64,000 bases of DNA, taken from assembly GCA_028622995.1 (NCBI GenBank), contig JAJQJQ010000033.1, positions 310,001 to 374,000 on the forward strand, read 5' to 3'. Below, piece after piece: positions 1-11,793 of this stretch (its first letter is position 1; each line of letters begins with the position of its first letter). Below the pieces are notes generated by a model. That model saw only the letters and a list, made by a program, of their open reading frames with translations. It made no database searches and had not been told where the DNA came from. The DNA is from Panagrolaimus kolymaensis (Eukaryota; Nematoda; Chromadorea; Rhabditida; Panagrolaimidae). A program made the position numbers and the translations under genes.

Positions 1-726
1 TAAATAAAATTTGCATCTCGCGCATTTATTTTTCCGGAAACTGCAGTTTTTCTCTGGCACTAGCTCTTATGGGACTTACATTGTTGTTTGCAAAAGCATG
101 GTCTTCGATTTTTTTCCATGTTTATTGCCAATACTCATGTGCTACAAAATAAATAAAAATACTTTTTTTAAAAATTTATTAAAAAATTTTACTCTTTGAT
201 TCTCCACCTATATTCATTGAGCCAAATCCTTCAAGGTCGCCGTCACCAACCCATCCCATCTCCCCTCCATTTTTTTTCATCTGCAAAAAGAAAGAAGAAA
301 GACCATGACCCGCAATGGTGCAATCAAAGAATGAGGTCATGTACAGAGTGACCCAGAAGCGTTCAAATTTTATAGTAAAAAAAATAAAATGCTCGTCACA
401 ACCACCACACTTGAAATTTTTTGTCGTCCTTGAGCAAGTGTGTGCCACCCGGCTCACCTCCTTTAATTTTTACATAGGATAGATAGAGAGGTCCTTGGCT
501 TCCTTTTTTTTTCTAAATAAATATAAAAATTTGATTGCTTTAAAAATTATAATTCTTTTTTGTTGCTATAATAATTTTTCGTTTATGCCCTTAAGGGATT
601 TTCCGAGATTTCATCGTTGTCGTTAACCTTTTTTTGTTTTTTAACTGATTCTTAGTTCCTGTTAATTTTACAGCTGTGCTTATTTTTTAATCCATCTCCC
701 ATGATTTTATCCTTGAATCAGTGATA
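1..726. other. Upstream/possible intron region, no supported coding exon
   Basis: No open frame here has coding character. The stretch may be 5' flank, or an intron of the nuclear-receptor gene that follows, because the first exon seen is preceded by a good acceptor (TTGAATCAG at 712-720). An AGGTCA half-site at 334-339 and an inverted TGACCC at 349-354, separated by 9 nt, look like nuclear-receptor half-sites but could be chance. Confidence 0.5.
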
Positions 727-3122
727 ATGATGATTGCCGATGAAGAACTTACTCTTCCTCCAGGAAATATTAGGCAGCGACGAAGTTCTCGACAAAAACA
801 ATCATCTAAAGCTCAAGGAATTTATGCTCATTATAAGGTTTGTAATATCTTTTAAAGAACTTTTTTTGCTACAGTAGAATTTCATCATGAAATACATTTT
901 TTTTTGAAATTTTTTTAGAAAGTTACTCCACTTTGGATTTTGTGACAAATCCATCGTTTTTCCATTTTTGTACGATTTTAAAATCCATCTTTATTATTTT
1001 TTCCCATTAATGGTTGATTTTTAAAAGTTTGACCCATTTCATCGTCACCTTCTTTTCTTCTACTTTCGATCGAAATTTTTTGCGTTTTATAATTTGAGCT
1101 TCGTTTAAAAAAATATAGTGTTATTTCTAAATGATAATTTTTAGTTGGTTATTGATTCTTTATAATCGAATTTATGATCAGAAAAATTTCTAACTTTTTC
1201 GAAATAAAAAGTGTTTATCAGCTTAAAAAATTTTATCAGGATTTTATTAAAAACATTTTTATTTGTGTTTTATTTTATTAATTAAACTTTTCACTTGTTT
1301 TTTTCCAATTGATTAAAAAACAACTTTATGAAAGCGATAGTTTATTTCGAAGACAAAAATCCTTAATTTTTTTTTCACAGCTTTAACATAAATAATTTAT
1401 TCGTAAATTGGTTGTTTTTCATTTGCCTTAATTTTGATTTCTATTACAACCAGTTTTTGTTTTTATTAAAATCATGTTGACTGGGATTTTGAAATAATGG
1501 TTAAAAGATTATTTAAAATCAAGCAAGCAAACAATCTTATGGATAATTTTTTTTTAAAAGAAAATTTAATTAAAATTCTAAATTATTATTTTTTTTAGCA
1601 AAAATATCAAAAAATGCGAGAGCGAATGCAAACATTGAATTTGCGTCAATCAATTATAGCAGCGGAATCTTTTGATCTTCCACACAGCTCAACTTTGGGA
1701 TCGTCTTCTTCTCGTTTATGTCGAATTCGATATGCAGCATCTGCTCCAGAATTTAATGAAATTCAACAAAAAAGCAGCAGCAGCGGGAGCAATAATAATA
1801 ACAAAGAAATATGCAACAACGATGAAAGATTTGAAAATTATGCATCCGGCGAGGAAGAAGAAGAATTAGGCGATGAATTTGAAGAAGAAGAGGAGGAGGA
1901 AGAAGATGACGAGATGATGGAAAACGATGATGAAGTAACACCCGTTAATTCATGCTTTATTCGACCAACAACAAATAAAAATTTAATTCAAGAACTTATT
2001 GATGTTGATCGATTGGAGCTTTTAATTAATTTAAAAGGTTTACAAATTCGTGGTGGCCCTCCAAATGCTGATGAAACTTCAGCAGCTTCATTGAGGTTAT
2101 CAAGAATAGGAGATGAAATTGTTGAACAACTTGTTGAATGGACAAAAGTTTTACCATTTTATAATGAATTACCTGTCGAAGTTCATACTCATTTATTAAC
2201 GCAAAGATGGTCCGAATTGGTAAGAATACAATCTTTAGCATTAGTGTTGTGAGAGGGCTAAGAATACATTTTTGAAGGGAGAAAAAAGACTTTACAGAAA
2301 TTATAGCCGCTTTAATTCTCAACGAAAATGTTTCTTTAACAAAATAATCACAAATTAATTTTTAATAAACAAACACAAATTTATATCAAAATTTTTCTTC
2401 AGGTTTTGCTCTCATCATGCTTTTATGCTGTTTGCACTCGATGTGATCGAGCTGAAGATGTTGAGGTTGAGCAGCCATCTTTCGAAGATTCCCATACTAA
2501 TTTGCTTTTATTTCAACGTCGTCTTTCCAATGTGATGAACAAACAAATTCCATTTGAGCATGTTTCTAAAGAAGCTGGTCTTCTTGTAGATAAACTTACA
2601 GGGTTACTTAATTCATTTTCGAAACTTAATATTACTCTCGAAGCTTATGTATGCCTTAAAGCAATTACCCTTGTTCATTATGGAAATCCAACAAGTGGTA
2701 AGAATTTGATTGTAAATACATACCTTTTAAAAATTAATTCAAACTTTTTAGATGATCCAAAAACATCTAATTTGCATTCAATTTATTCCAAAAAGGTTCA
2801 AATAATTCAAGATCAATTTGTTAAAGCCCTTCAAATTCATTTATCTCAATGTGAAAATGGTCCACGATTAACGGATTTATTTAATTTTCTTCCGCTTTTA
2901 AGTTCAACGGCAGCTATTTTATTAAATTCTAAAATGTTTTATGTTCCATTTTTAATTTGTCGCGAGCCTGATCGCTTTGATGAAACTCCTTTAGAATCGC
3001 TGAAAGGCGTTCAGCAACAAGCCATTACCAGCGTTATTCCACCAACAACATCATCGCCATCTCAACAATTCGAAGCTGCAAATTCAACTTCCTCTTCAAT
3101 ATCGGATGTGGAATTGGACTAA
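727..3122 (+). CDS. Nuclear hormone receptor, ligand-binding domain part (DBD not in window)
   Basis: Predicted ligand-regulated transcription factor. Exons are 727-837, 1599-2219, 2403-2697 and 2752-3122, giving 465 aa in frame. The N-terminal part is a basic hinge-like segment (RQRRSSRQKQSSK). A Ser/Asn stretch and a long acidic run follow (about residues 115-145). The rest reads as a nuclear-receptor ligand-binding domain: the helix 3-5 signature LVEWTKVLPFYNELP then RWSELVLLSS, a helix 7/8 block AYVCLKAITLVHYG, and a helix 9-10 block ending ILLNSKMFYVPF. No zinc-finger DNA-binding domain is visible. The first exon can accept a phase-2 upstream exon, so a DBD may lie left of the window, or the gene may lack one. 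No clear AF-2 core follows the last helix. The 54-nt intron at 2698-2751 is a multiple of three without stops. Subfamily is uncertain; an NR6/NR2-like type is possible. Intron 1 (838-1598) shows nothing else. Confidence 0.72.
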
Positions 3123-3551
3123 TTTATTTTTAATACAACCAACATTTTCCTGTGCAAAATTAAAAATAAGGCCAACATTTATCAATGAAAATAATATTAT
3201 TGTTTCTAAAATTGTATTCATTTGTAATTTTTTCCTTCCCGATTAATTTATTTATATGTGCAATAACCCGAGTCTTTCAACCATTTTTTTTCTATTTGAA
3301 TCTCTTCTTCTTTGCCTCATTGCATTTTGCCCATTTCATTTTCCTCCTTGGACAGCTTTAAATTCCAATTTGGTCCTTGTGTGGATTCATAATCATTCCA
3401 TGTATTTCTTTTTTATTAAACTTTTTTCCGTACATAATTTACAAACAAGATTAAATAAAACACAAAATTTTATAATCAGAAATTATTTACTATATAAATA
3501 ATACATACAAATCAATAAAAACAAGACACTTTTGAACAATAAAATATACAG
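3123..3551. other. Convergent 3' intergenic region
   Basis: This lies between the stop of the nuclear-receptor gene (+) and the stop of the short TANGO1-like paralog (-). It holds AATAAAA-type signals on both strands and no coding-like frame, so it is probably the two 3' UTRs. Confidence 0.5.
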
Positions 3552-4178
3552 CTATCCCCACCAAAGACTAGAAACACTATCACTATTACGATTTTCTTGG
3601 ATGCTGCTTTGAAGTCTTCTCACTTCATTTTGAGCCTCTTGAAGTTGTCTTTCATGTTTTTGAATTCTAAAAACGTTTAATAATTAAATGACTATATTAT
3701 TATAACACTTACACTTGTTCCATAGCAGTTAACTTATCTTCGACTTCAATTTTCTCTTTTCGGTGTTGATCAATAACAGCTTTATCAGCGGAATTTTCAC
3801 GCATTTGCTCCAAAAGTAATTCTTGTTCTTTAATTTTGGTTAAAGCATCATGCAATGCGCGACGATCAAGAACATCAGGCTTGTCTAAAATAATAAGTTT
3901 TATATAAAATTTACAGATTAAAGATTACCTTGATTTGAGAGTAACCATGAAATCAAATAAAAGATGAAGGACACCATAAAGAAAACAAAAACAAATGCAC
4001 CAGTATCATCGAACTCGTTGAAAGGATAAGGCATGAATAATCGGAAACCATTTGCGAAAGACTTCAATATTGGTCGAATTGTTTCAATAGTTTTAATGAA
4101 TCTTGTAGCATTGACATTAGCATAGACATCAGAACAGTTATTCTTATAGCAGTAATCGAGCTCTTGAATTTCGTTCAT
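3552..4178 (-). CDS. Short TANGO1-like paralog: membrane anchor plus one coiled coil
   Basis: Exons (5' to 3') are 3929-4178, 3713-3884 and 3552-3666, giving 178 aa with all phases closing. Order: a short N-terminal segment with two Cys (DYCYKNNC) and a possible N-glycosylation site (NAT), a membrane span at about residues 58-82 (GAFVFVFFMVSFIFYLISW), then a short charged coiled coil that begins RRALHDALTKIKEQE and ends in SSLWWG. It parallels the internal exons of the TANGO1-like gene just downstream in coordinate (4684-9067), with the same exon boundaries and phases and nearly identical DNA over the LDRRALHDALTKIKEQE exon. It lacks the lumenal SH3-like part, most of the coiled coil and the proline-rich tail. 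The reading frame is intact, so it may be a functional miniature (a decoy, or an ER-exit-site oligomer subunit) or a young duplicate. That role is inference; the homology to its neighbour is directly visible. Confidence 0.75.
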
Positions 4179-4683
4179 TTTTACATTTGCAATAAATAAT
4201 GGTTGATGGTTGTAGACAGCACTGAAGCAAATAAAAATAAGGCGTCGTTGTTATTGATGAAAAAAGATTCACAGAGAAAATGAAATTTGCATTTGCAAAT
4301 GTGTAAGCCAACTAGGAAAACCAAACAATTTTTCAAAGACAACAAACTCTGAAGAAAAAATCGAAGGAATGAAATTTTTTGAAATCATTCTATTGAATTT
4401 TTCGTGCTAAATTACAAAAGCATTTGAAAATGTTTGTGCATAAGCAAAGTGACATATTTTTCTTAATATTTATGGATTACACAAATTCCATAAAAAATAT
4501 TGTGCTCAACAAACTTTTTTTTGAATCAAAATTATTTATTTTTATTATCGAATTATTATAAATACAAGAAGACACAGACAGACTCGTTCGAAATTGAAAT
4601 ATTTTTTGAAAGAAATTAAAAATGAGAAGGAAAACAAAACAAAAAATAAGGAGAGACAATATAATAAAATATAAATTATTTAT
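4179..4683. other. Spacer between the TANGO1-like gene and its short paralog
   Basis: AT-rich spacer between the stop of the TANGO1-like gene and the start of the short paralog on the same strand. It must contain the 3' UTR of the first and the promoter of the second. No other coding frame stands out. Confidence 0.5.
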
Positions 4684-7600
4684 TTATTTGGGTGCAGGTC
4701 TATGTAACAAAACGGCGGGAGGTGGCACTCCTGATTTTGCTGGTAAATTTGGTGGTGGTGATAAAGGACCTGATCCATCAGATGAATAATATCCTATTTG
4801 TTGGCCACTCCGTGATAAACGACCTGAGCGACGAAGTTCTCCACGATCATCATAATAATTAGTTGGGGATGCTCGAGATGATGATCCATGATGTGGAGGT
4901 GGAAATCCGCCACCAACGCCAGCCAAATATGGTGAAGGTGCACCACTTTGTCGCTGTCTTCCAGCACTTCTTGAACGATATCGACGATGGGTTGAGGATG
5001 ATTGGCCTTCCCGACGTCCAGCTGAACGTCTTCCTGTTTCCATTGGTTGTTGTTGTTGTTCACGAATGGATCGTCGTCGACTTTCACGTGGTGAGCTGGA
5101 ATTAAAAAGTTTATAAATGAATTTTAATTTTTTTTTGCTCCTTCGTTATTTATGCACTAGCATCTTTAAAAAATTACTCACTCATCAAAAGAAGTTTCAG
5201 GCCCTTCAAGATCTGACCAAAGACTAGGAACATCAATATTATTGCGATTTGTAACAAGGAAATCTCTATCAGACGAATTGCCTGAACCTGCATTTTCAAT
5301 TGAAGCAGTTGAAAGCTTAACTTTCGCAAGTTGATCTTCGAGTTTGAAAATTTGATCTTTGAATTTTCTTTCTTCATGGAAATATCTTGTTTCTAATTTG
5401 CCACTTAATTCTTCAGCTTTTCTAACAGCTTTTTCAAGTTCTTTAATACGAAGGTTAGCTTCATTTTTCTCTGAAGTAATAACCAAAACTTCCTTTTCGA
5501 GTGCGAAAATCTTTTCACGCTCTTCTTGCAATCTTTCTATTTTTTGAGTCTAAATTGCTTTGGTTTAAAAACGTTTATAATCTTCGCAATAAAAAAACTT
5601 ACATATTCTTCAACCTTTTGATTGGCTGTTTCCGAAAGGGTTCTAAAGTAATCTTTATCTTTGGTAACAATTTCAAGATCCGATTTCTTTTCATTCAAAG
5701 TTTTTTTAAGATTATCAAGGTTTTGTTCTGCAGCTTCACGATTTTTTTGTTCATTAGCAAGCTCACGTTTTAAATCATCACGTTCAGCTTCAACCTTGCG
5801 TAATTCCGATTTAAGATTAACAACTTCATAAATATCAATGTTTGATGATCGTGATTTTTCAGTAATTGAAACTTTTCTTCCTGATTCTTGGATCGTTTCC
5901 TCGATACTTTTCGATACCTTATTTTTCTTACCCAAAGTAGCAACCCTTGGTTTTGTTGTTGGCTTTTGTTTAGGGGCTTCAACTTCAACATTTTTTTCTT
6001 TGGATTCTTCGGGGTTTTCAAAATCATGAACATCCAAATCTGACCATCCATTTGAAGCATTGGATTCACCACTACCTGATCCTTCAATTACATCCTTTGC
6101 CTGATTTTTACTTGTTTTACTTTCCAATTCTTTAATCTTTGCTTGCAAATCACCAATAAGGGAAATATATTCTTTGTCATGGTCTTGTAATGTTTCGTTT
6201 TGACCTTCAAGTTGCTCACATTTTGTATTGGAATTATCAAGTTCAATTTCAAGTGAAGAATATTTTGTTTGTAATTCATGCACTTCACTTTCCAATTCAT
6301 CAATTTGTTTACGACTTTCTTGAAGTTCTATTACAGAACTCGATTGACGTGAATTTGCTTCAGAAAGTTGGGAGCGTGCTAAATTAAGTTCTTGCGCAAG
6401 ATCCTATAAAATAAAGTATTATCAGAAGAATGCAAAGTAATATTTTAATTACCTTATTTTCGATAAATACATTATCATATTTATTTTGCAATTCGGCTTT
6501 TTCAGTGGCAAGCTTGTGATTTTCATTTTGAAGCCTTGTTAATTCAACGTGGGCTTCCTGAAGCTCTCTTTCACGTTGGTGAATTCTAAAACTTTACGAT
6601 AAGCTAAATAATATACTGAAACATGAACATACGCTTGTCCCATGGCATTTAATCTATTTTCAATATCAATTTTTTCCTTTCGTAATCGTTCGATTTCTTT
6701 TCCATATTGAGCAACAACCGTAGGATCGGATGCATTTTTTCGTAATTGTTCGATTTGAACTTCCTGTTCTTTAATTTTGGTTAAGGCATCATGCAATGCA
6801 CGACGATCAAGAACATCTGGTCGTCCTAAATAAAAAGCGATATATGAATCAATTTTGAATTGACAAAAAAAATATACCTGAATCTGAGAATACCCATGAA
6901 ATTATATAAACAAAAAATGATACTATGAAAAATACAAAAACAAAAGCTCCAGTATCATCAAAATCGCTAAGAGGATAAGGCATAAACGAACGAAAACCAG
7001 ATGAAAATGATTTAATTACTGGTCGAATAGTTGTTGAAACAAATCCCGTAGAATTAATTTCAATTCCGGAGCAATCATTCTTATAACAATAATCTTCATC
7101 CTGAAATTGATTCATTTTTTGTTGTTGCAACAAATTATTTTTTGTTGATCGGCATATAAAAGTAACAAAAAGAATTGAGGTTTGTGTGCGTCTTTTTTTC
7201 ATTTTTGCAAAAACTTTGTAATAAAAATGTAAACAATGATCGAAGAACACAATGCATGCGTCTTTTTTGTTGCTTTAACCTTAGTAAATAAAAAAACTTA
7301 CTTTTTCCAAAGCTCTTCGCTCACGTACTGCTTCATCTTGTAAAGCACTTATCGCGGGTCCAGATGATGGCTCATTGTATGTTTCAGGTGCTGCCGTTGT
7401 TGAGGGATCAATTTTTGGTATTTCATTCACTGAAGCGGGAGTTGTAGTTGGTGGTTGAATTTCCATAGAAATAGGAGTTGTCGGTTCTTCCAATGGTGGT
7501 GGAGTTGTTAAAGGTAGTTCCACGGGAATTGGTTCCGGAGTTGTAGTTGGGATTTCAAATGGGTTTGGAGTTGGGATTTCCACTGGTGGAGTTATGATTG

Positions 7601-9067
7601 TTGGAAGTTCTGCTGCTGCTGCTGCTGCAGGTGTTGGAGTTGTTGTAAATGGAAGATCAAAAACTGGTGCAGGTGTAGGAATATCAACAGGCACATTTTG
7701 TTCTTCAAATAATTTAGGTGGAAGGATTGTGGGTATTTCGACCGATGCAGGTGTTGTTGGCAAAGCATCAATAGGTTGAGGTGTAGTTGTTGTAAATTGA
7801 TCCATTTGTGGAACATCCTCTTTTAATGAATTTACTTCAATATTTGGAACTTGTGTTTGAGGAATTTCAACAACAGGTTGAGGAGTAACGGGAAGGTTAT
7901 CCGAAATAGGGATATTATCTTGCTTGATTTCTTCAATCTTTTGATCTTGATGAGTATCAATTTTAAGTTCAGGATGAGGTGAAGAAGCAATTTGTTCAAC
8001 GGCATCAATAATGGAATTAAGCATTTCTGGAGCAATTTTTTTAACTTCTTCTTTTAATTCAGCCGCTTTTTCAACAACAGGAGCAATTTTGGAATCATGA
8101 TGATGTGTCTCAACAATATTATTTTCGTTTATTATAGGATTTGGTATATCTGCTATGTTTGGTTGAGGAGGAAGAGTTGCTTCAGGTTTAGGAATATCTT
8201 TATGAATACCTTTCATGGCATCAAGAGAAATCTTCTTTAATGGATCGATGTTTAATGGAGTTGGTTTTTGTTCAACAATTGGAAGCTTTGCTTCTTCAAC
8301 TTTAGGAATTTCTTTTGGCTTATTATGATTCTGTTCATGAGAGTGATCATGGTGATCGTGTCCATGATGATCATGAGAGTGGTCATGACCATGATGATGG
8401 TGATGATGATGATTATGTGGCTTTTTTACATCAGGATCATCAAGCATTTCAACATCAATTTTCATTCCCAATTCTTCACCTCGAATTTTATAATCTCTCC
8501 AAAGATAAGGATTTGCTTGCCGCTTTTTAACTAGCTTTGGAACTCCAGGAATTGTACTTTGTAAAACTTCAGACATTTGAGCATTGCTTTTAACAACGCT
8601 AAATAAAAAGAAAAAATATGAATCATGATCAATTTGATTAATATAAAATAATCCACGTTCGCCTTCACTATTCTAAAAAAGAGTATGCTTTAATTTTTCT
8701 TTGATGCAAATAAAGAGAAACGCTACCATTCCTTCAGCGAAATCAGGTCGATTTGACATTTTAATTGCAAAAACCGTAATGGTATCATTTTCTTTAAATT
8801 TAATAAAATCTTGATGAGTTGGTATATAATTTCTAGTTGCTAATGCAGTAAATAATTTTTCTATAATAAAATTTTAAGTTTTAACAAAAAGTTAAGAGAA
8901 ATATAAACCTGAGCAATCATCATTAAAGCAAAGTTTTGTTGGCTCTGCATTGCCGTATATCGGCGGGGCTAACGTTAATATAATTGTCTAAAAATTGTAA
9001 AGATTTAATATTCATAAGGTTATGATGAGTAATAAAAACGAAAACTTACAAATAAATATAAAATCAT
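4684..9067 (-). CDS. TANGO1/MIA3-like ER-exit-site cargo receptor
   Basis: Ten exons: 9050-9067, 8909-8987, 8727-8860, 7302-8672, 6878-7100, 6633-6825, 6453-6585, 5603-6403, 5182-5549 and 4684-5095. They encode about 1243 aa with every phase matching. Domain order is that of TANGO1: signal peptide (MILYLFTIILTLAPPIYGNA), a lumenal SH3-like/MOTH domain with Cys pair LCFNDDC and core FKENDTITVFAIKM...GERGLFYINQI, and a long Pro/Thr/Glu-rich lumenal region with a His-rich run near residue 150. A membrane span follows (GAFVFVFFIVSFFVYIISW), then two blocks of cytoplasmic coiled coil and a Pro/Arg/Ser-rich C-terminus with PPP motifs of the COPII-binding type. In animals TANGO1 recruits bulky cargo such as procollagen to COPII sites. 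It is head-to-head with the VPS33B-like gene. I recall that Caenorhabditis elegans is described as lacking an obvious TANGO1, so the call deserves a profile search. Confidence 0.8.
7113..7301 (-). promoter_or_regulatory. Putative internal promoter/start for a short TANGO1-like isoform
   Basis: The intron before the membrane exon carries an ATG at 7115 in frame with that exon (MNQFQ then DEDYCYK). The CAG of codon 5 is also the splice acceptor used by the long form. The separate short paralog begins in just the same way (MNEIQELDYCYK). Transcription starting inside this intron would give a form of about 714 aa without the lumenal part, comparable to TANGO1-short/cTAGE5. The arrangement is visible in the sequence; its use is inference. 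Confidence 0.45.
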
Positions 9068-9912
9068 TGTGTTTCATTTACCTAAAATGCTTTCGAAGTT
9101 GAAGTTATTTAAATTAAAAGCTCAACGTATGAAATGAAAGGGAAAAAATTTTCGCGCACGTAAAAAGGTTCCAACAAAGCAATGCAAAAACCATCTCGAA
9201 CGATGGCGGTCGTCGTCTCGTCATTGCATTTCTTCGCAATGGTTTGATGACGTCGCATATCGCGCGTTGAGAAATTAAACATTTTTTTGTAAACTTTATT
9301 AAAAAATTTCTTATAAACTTCTTAGGATAGCTATTTCAGAAATCCAATAAAAATAAATAAGCAAATCTCAAAAACAAATTTAGTGAAATGAAACGTAAGC
9401 ATGCTTTCAAAAAACTATCTAAAAACAATGATAATTATCATCAATAACTAAAAGTGCCAGCGGAAGTACGGCTGAGTTACTAATTTGATGAATTCCATTT
9501 GGGTTATTAAAACAAGTTACTAAATAAAAAATATATGAAAGAAAAATACTTGCAATCATCTAAATAATGGCTATTCTAAAAACACGTTGGCCAATTTTCT
9601 TTTTCGCCTGCTTTTTTTTGAAGAGCCTCTAAACAAAAACTCGCGGCAAGAGAATTTTTTTAGACAGACATTGAATTCAGAAATTTTACTAACCTTTTTT
9701 CAAAATTACTAATGTCTTCTATTTCCCATTTTAATTAATTAGCTTTATTTATTTTACATATATACACACATACATAATATGCATATATGATAATTATTAA
9801 TTACTTAATTTATTTATTACTATAATCATTTCACTTAAATCTTAATAAAAGGTAAGTAAAGATATTCTCATATTTATTCGTCTAAAAATATTATTTTTTT
9901 TTCAGCATAATC
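9068..9912. promoter_or_regulatory. Divergent promoter region, TANGO1-like / VPS33B-like
   Basis: The 845-nt head-to-head interval contains a local island of higher G+C at about 9150-9275 (TCGCGCACG, GGCGGTCGTCGTC, CATATCGCGCG) and a CRE-like TGACGTC at 9248-9254. The remainder is AT-rich. An acceptor-like TTTTTTCAG ends at 9905, just before the VPS33B-like start codon, and would serve a 5'UTR intron or trans-splicing. No ORF is supported. Confidence 0.5.
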
Positions 9913-11793
9913 ATGGACGACTTTGATGACTTTGCAATGATAACACAACTAACAAGACGAGAACTTATTCATGTGCTGGAATCAATAATAGGAAGGAAAG
10001 AATTGGTGGTGGAACAATCATTGATGAGACCATTGGATAAAATTGCAAATATGACCTTTCTCAAAGAGCATAATTGTCTTCGAGTTCAACAACTTTATCT
10101 TGATCGAATGATAAATTGGGATCCAACTCTTCAAAATCGCGTTTTTCTTGTTCGTCCATCACTTCTTAATGTTCGGAAAATATGTGAATTAATCAAAGCT
10201 GAACCTATGGTAAAATATTCTGCAATTTTTGTTGATCGAAAACAAAATATATGTGATCTGGAGTTTGAAAAGCAAGGAGTTTATGGATATGTGGAATCGT
10301 ATGAACTTAATTTATCGTTCATTCCATTGGAATCTGATTTATTTTCACTCGAACTTCCACCTGATTTACCTCATTCAAGTCGAACAGATTATCAAGCGAT
10401 GGCTCGATGTTTATGGCAGCTTCAAACTCTTTATGGCGCAATACCAAATCAATTTGCTATTGGTCAAGCAGCAATTGACTGTCAAAAAGTTTACCAAAGA
10501 ATATGTCAAGATTTGAAAGAACCTGCTGCAACCGCAAATCAACCTATTTCACATTTATGGCTTTTTGATCGTTCAATTGATAATGTCAGCGTTCTTCTTA
10601 CTGGTTTAACATATGAATCGATGCTGAATGATGTTTTCAAATACTCTTGTGGAAAAATTGTGTTTGGTGAGGCAGTGGAAGCGAAACTCAAACAGAAGAA
10701 TGATGGAAAGAAAGTGATACCGCTGAATAATTCTGATGCTATTTTTTCTGCTGTTCGAAATCGTCACATGTCTCAAGTTTTTCCATTTTTAAGTGCAAGA
10801 GCAAAGACGTTACAAGAAAGTTTCGATAAAGCATCAGGTAATCATTGCTTTCATTTCCACCTGTTGACAATGTATTTTTCAGCGATGAACAAAGTGGAAG
10901 AAGTCAAAGATTTTGTTTCCAATCAACTTCGTCAACTTAAACAAAACCACAAACTTTTGGAACTTCATATTTGTGCTTGTGAAGTTCTTCTTGAAACTAA
11001 TAAAGGCACTGATAGATTTGGAATTGAACACGCAATTGTTCGACGTGAAGCCGATCCAAATCTTGTTATGGAACATCTTGAATTAGCTATTTGTCGTCAA
11101 CAAAATCCATGGGCTGTTTTACAACTAGCATGCTTATGGTCAATTTGTGAAGGTATGTTTAGATTATTTATTAACAACACAGCTTTATAAAATACTTCGA
11201 TATTTTTAGATGGTCTTCTTTCAAAACATTTTCATGCATTTCGAACACTTTTCTTACATGCTTGTGGCTACGATTATCTTCCAACATTTTATTATTTACA
11301 ACAAAATGGTCTCTTGATTGAACGAAGTGTTCCAACTGTAATGAATCCTGTTGGTGGTTCGTTTAAAATTAACAACAACAAAGAATCAAAAAAATCAACT
11401 TTTTCTCAAATTGCAAAATCTCTTCGCCTCATTTCATCCTCCGATGTTCAATTCGATGCGAAAACTGCGTCTGAACCTTCCTATGTTTTCTCAGATGCTT
11501 TCACTCCAATTGCTTGTCAAATTATTTCTCAAACTGTTTCTGATGGATGGTCAACAACCAAATTTCAAAAAGTGTTTGGTTCAGAAATTCCTATTACATC
11601 AACACCGAATCCTGTGAAGCCTGATAATCGAATCAAAAAAGCATTACTTATTGCATTTATTGGTGGTGTAACGTTTGCTGAAATTGCAGCTTTAAGACAA
11701 TTTGCTCAAAATAGTAATTTTCGTTTAATTGTTGTTGCAAGTCATATTTTAAATCGTGAAGAATTTTTAAAAAGTTTTGTTGAAGTTATTTAG
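9913..11793 (+). CDS. VPS33B-like Sec1/Munc18 protein
   Basis: Exons are 9913-10837, 10883-11152 and 11210-11793, giving 592 aa (human VPS33B is about 617). The N-terminus has the VPS33 pattern with a phrase close to the VPS33B signature: MRPLDKIANMTFLKEHNC, then RVFLVRPSLLNVRKICELI, GVYGYVESYELNLSFIPLESD and LQTLYGAIPNQFAIG. The C-terminal half (AFRTLFLHACGYDYL through FIGGVTFAEIAALRQF) matches the end of Sec1 domains. VPS33B works with VIPAS39/SPE-39 in endosomal and lysosome-related membrane fusion (CHEVI complex); nematodes also carry a separate VPS33A. The start ATG follows directly on an acceptor-like TTCAG. Intron 1 is only 45 nt, a multiple of three, without stops, so retention would not break the frame. 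Confidence 0.85.

Noticed and set aside
179..457. 92-codon minus-strand frame with CGGC at the left edge
   Set aside because: A single CxxC is not a zinc finger. No partner cysteines, splice sites or neighbouring exons support it, and it is not a missing nuclear-receptor DBD.
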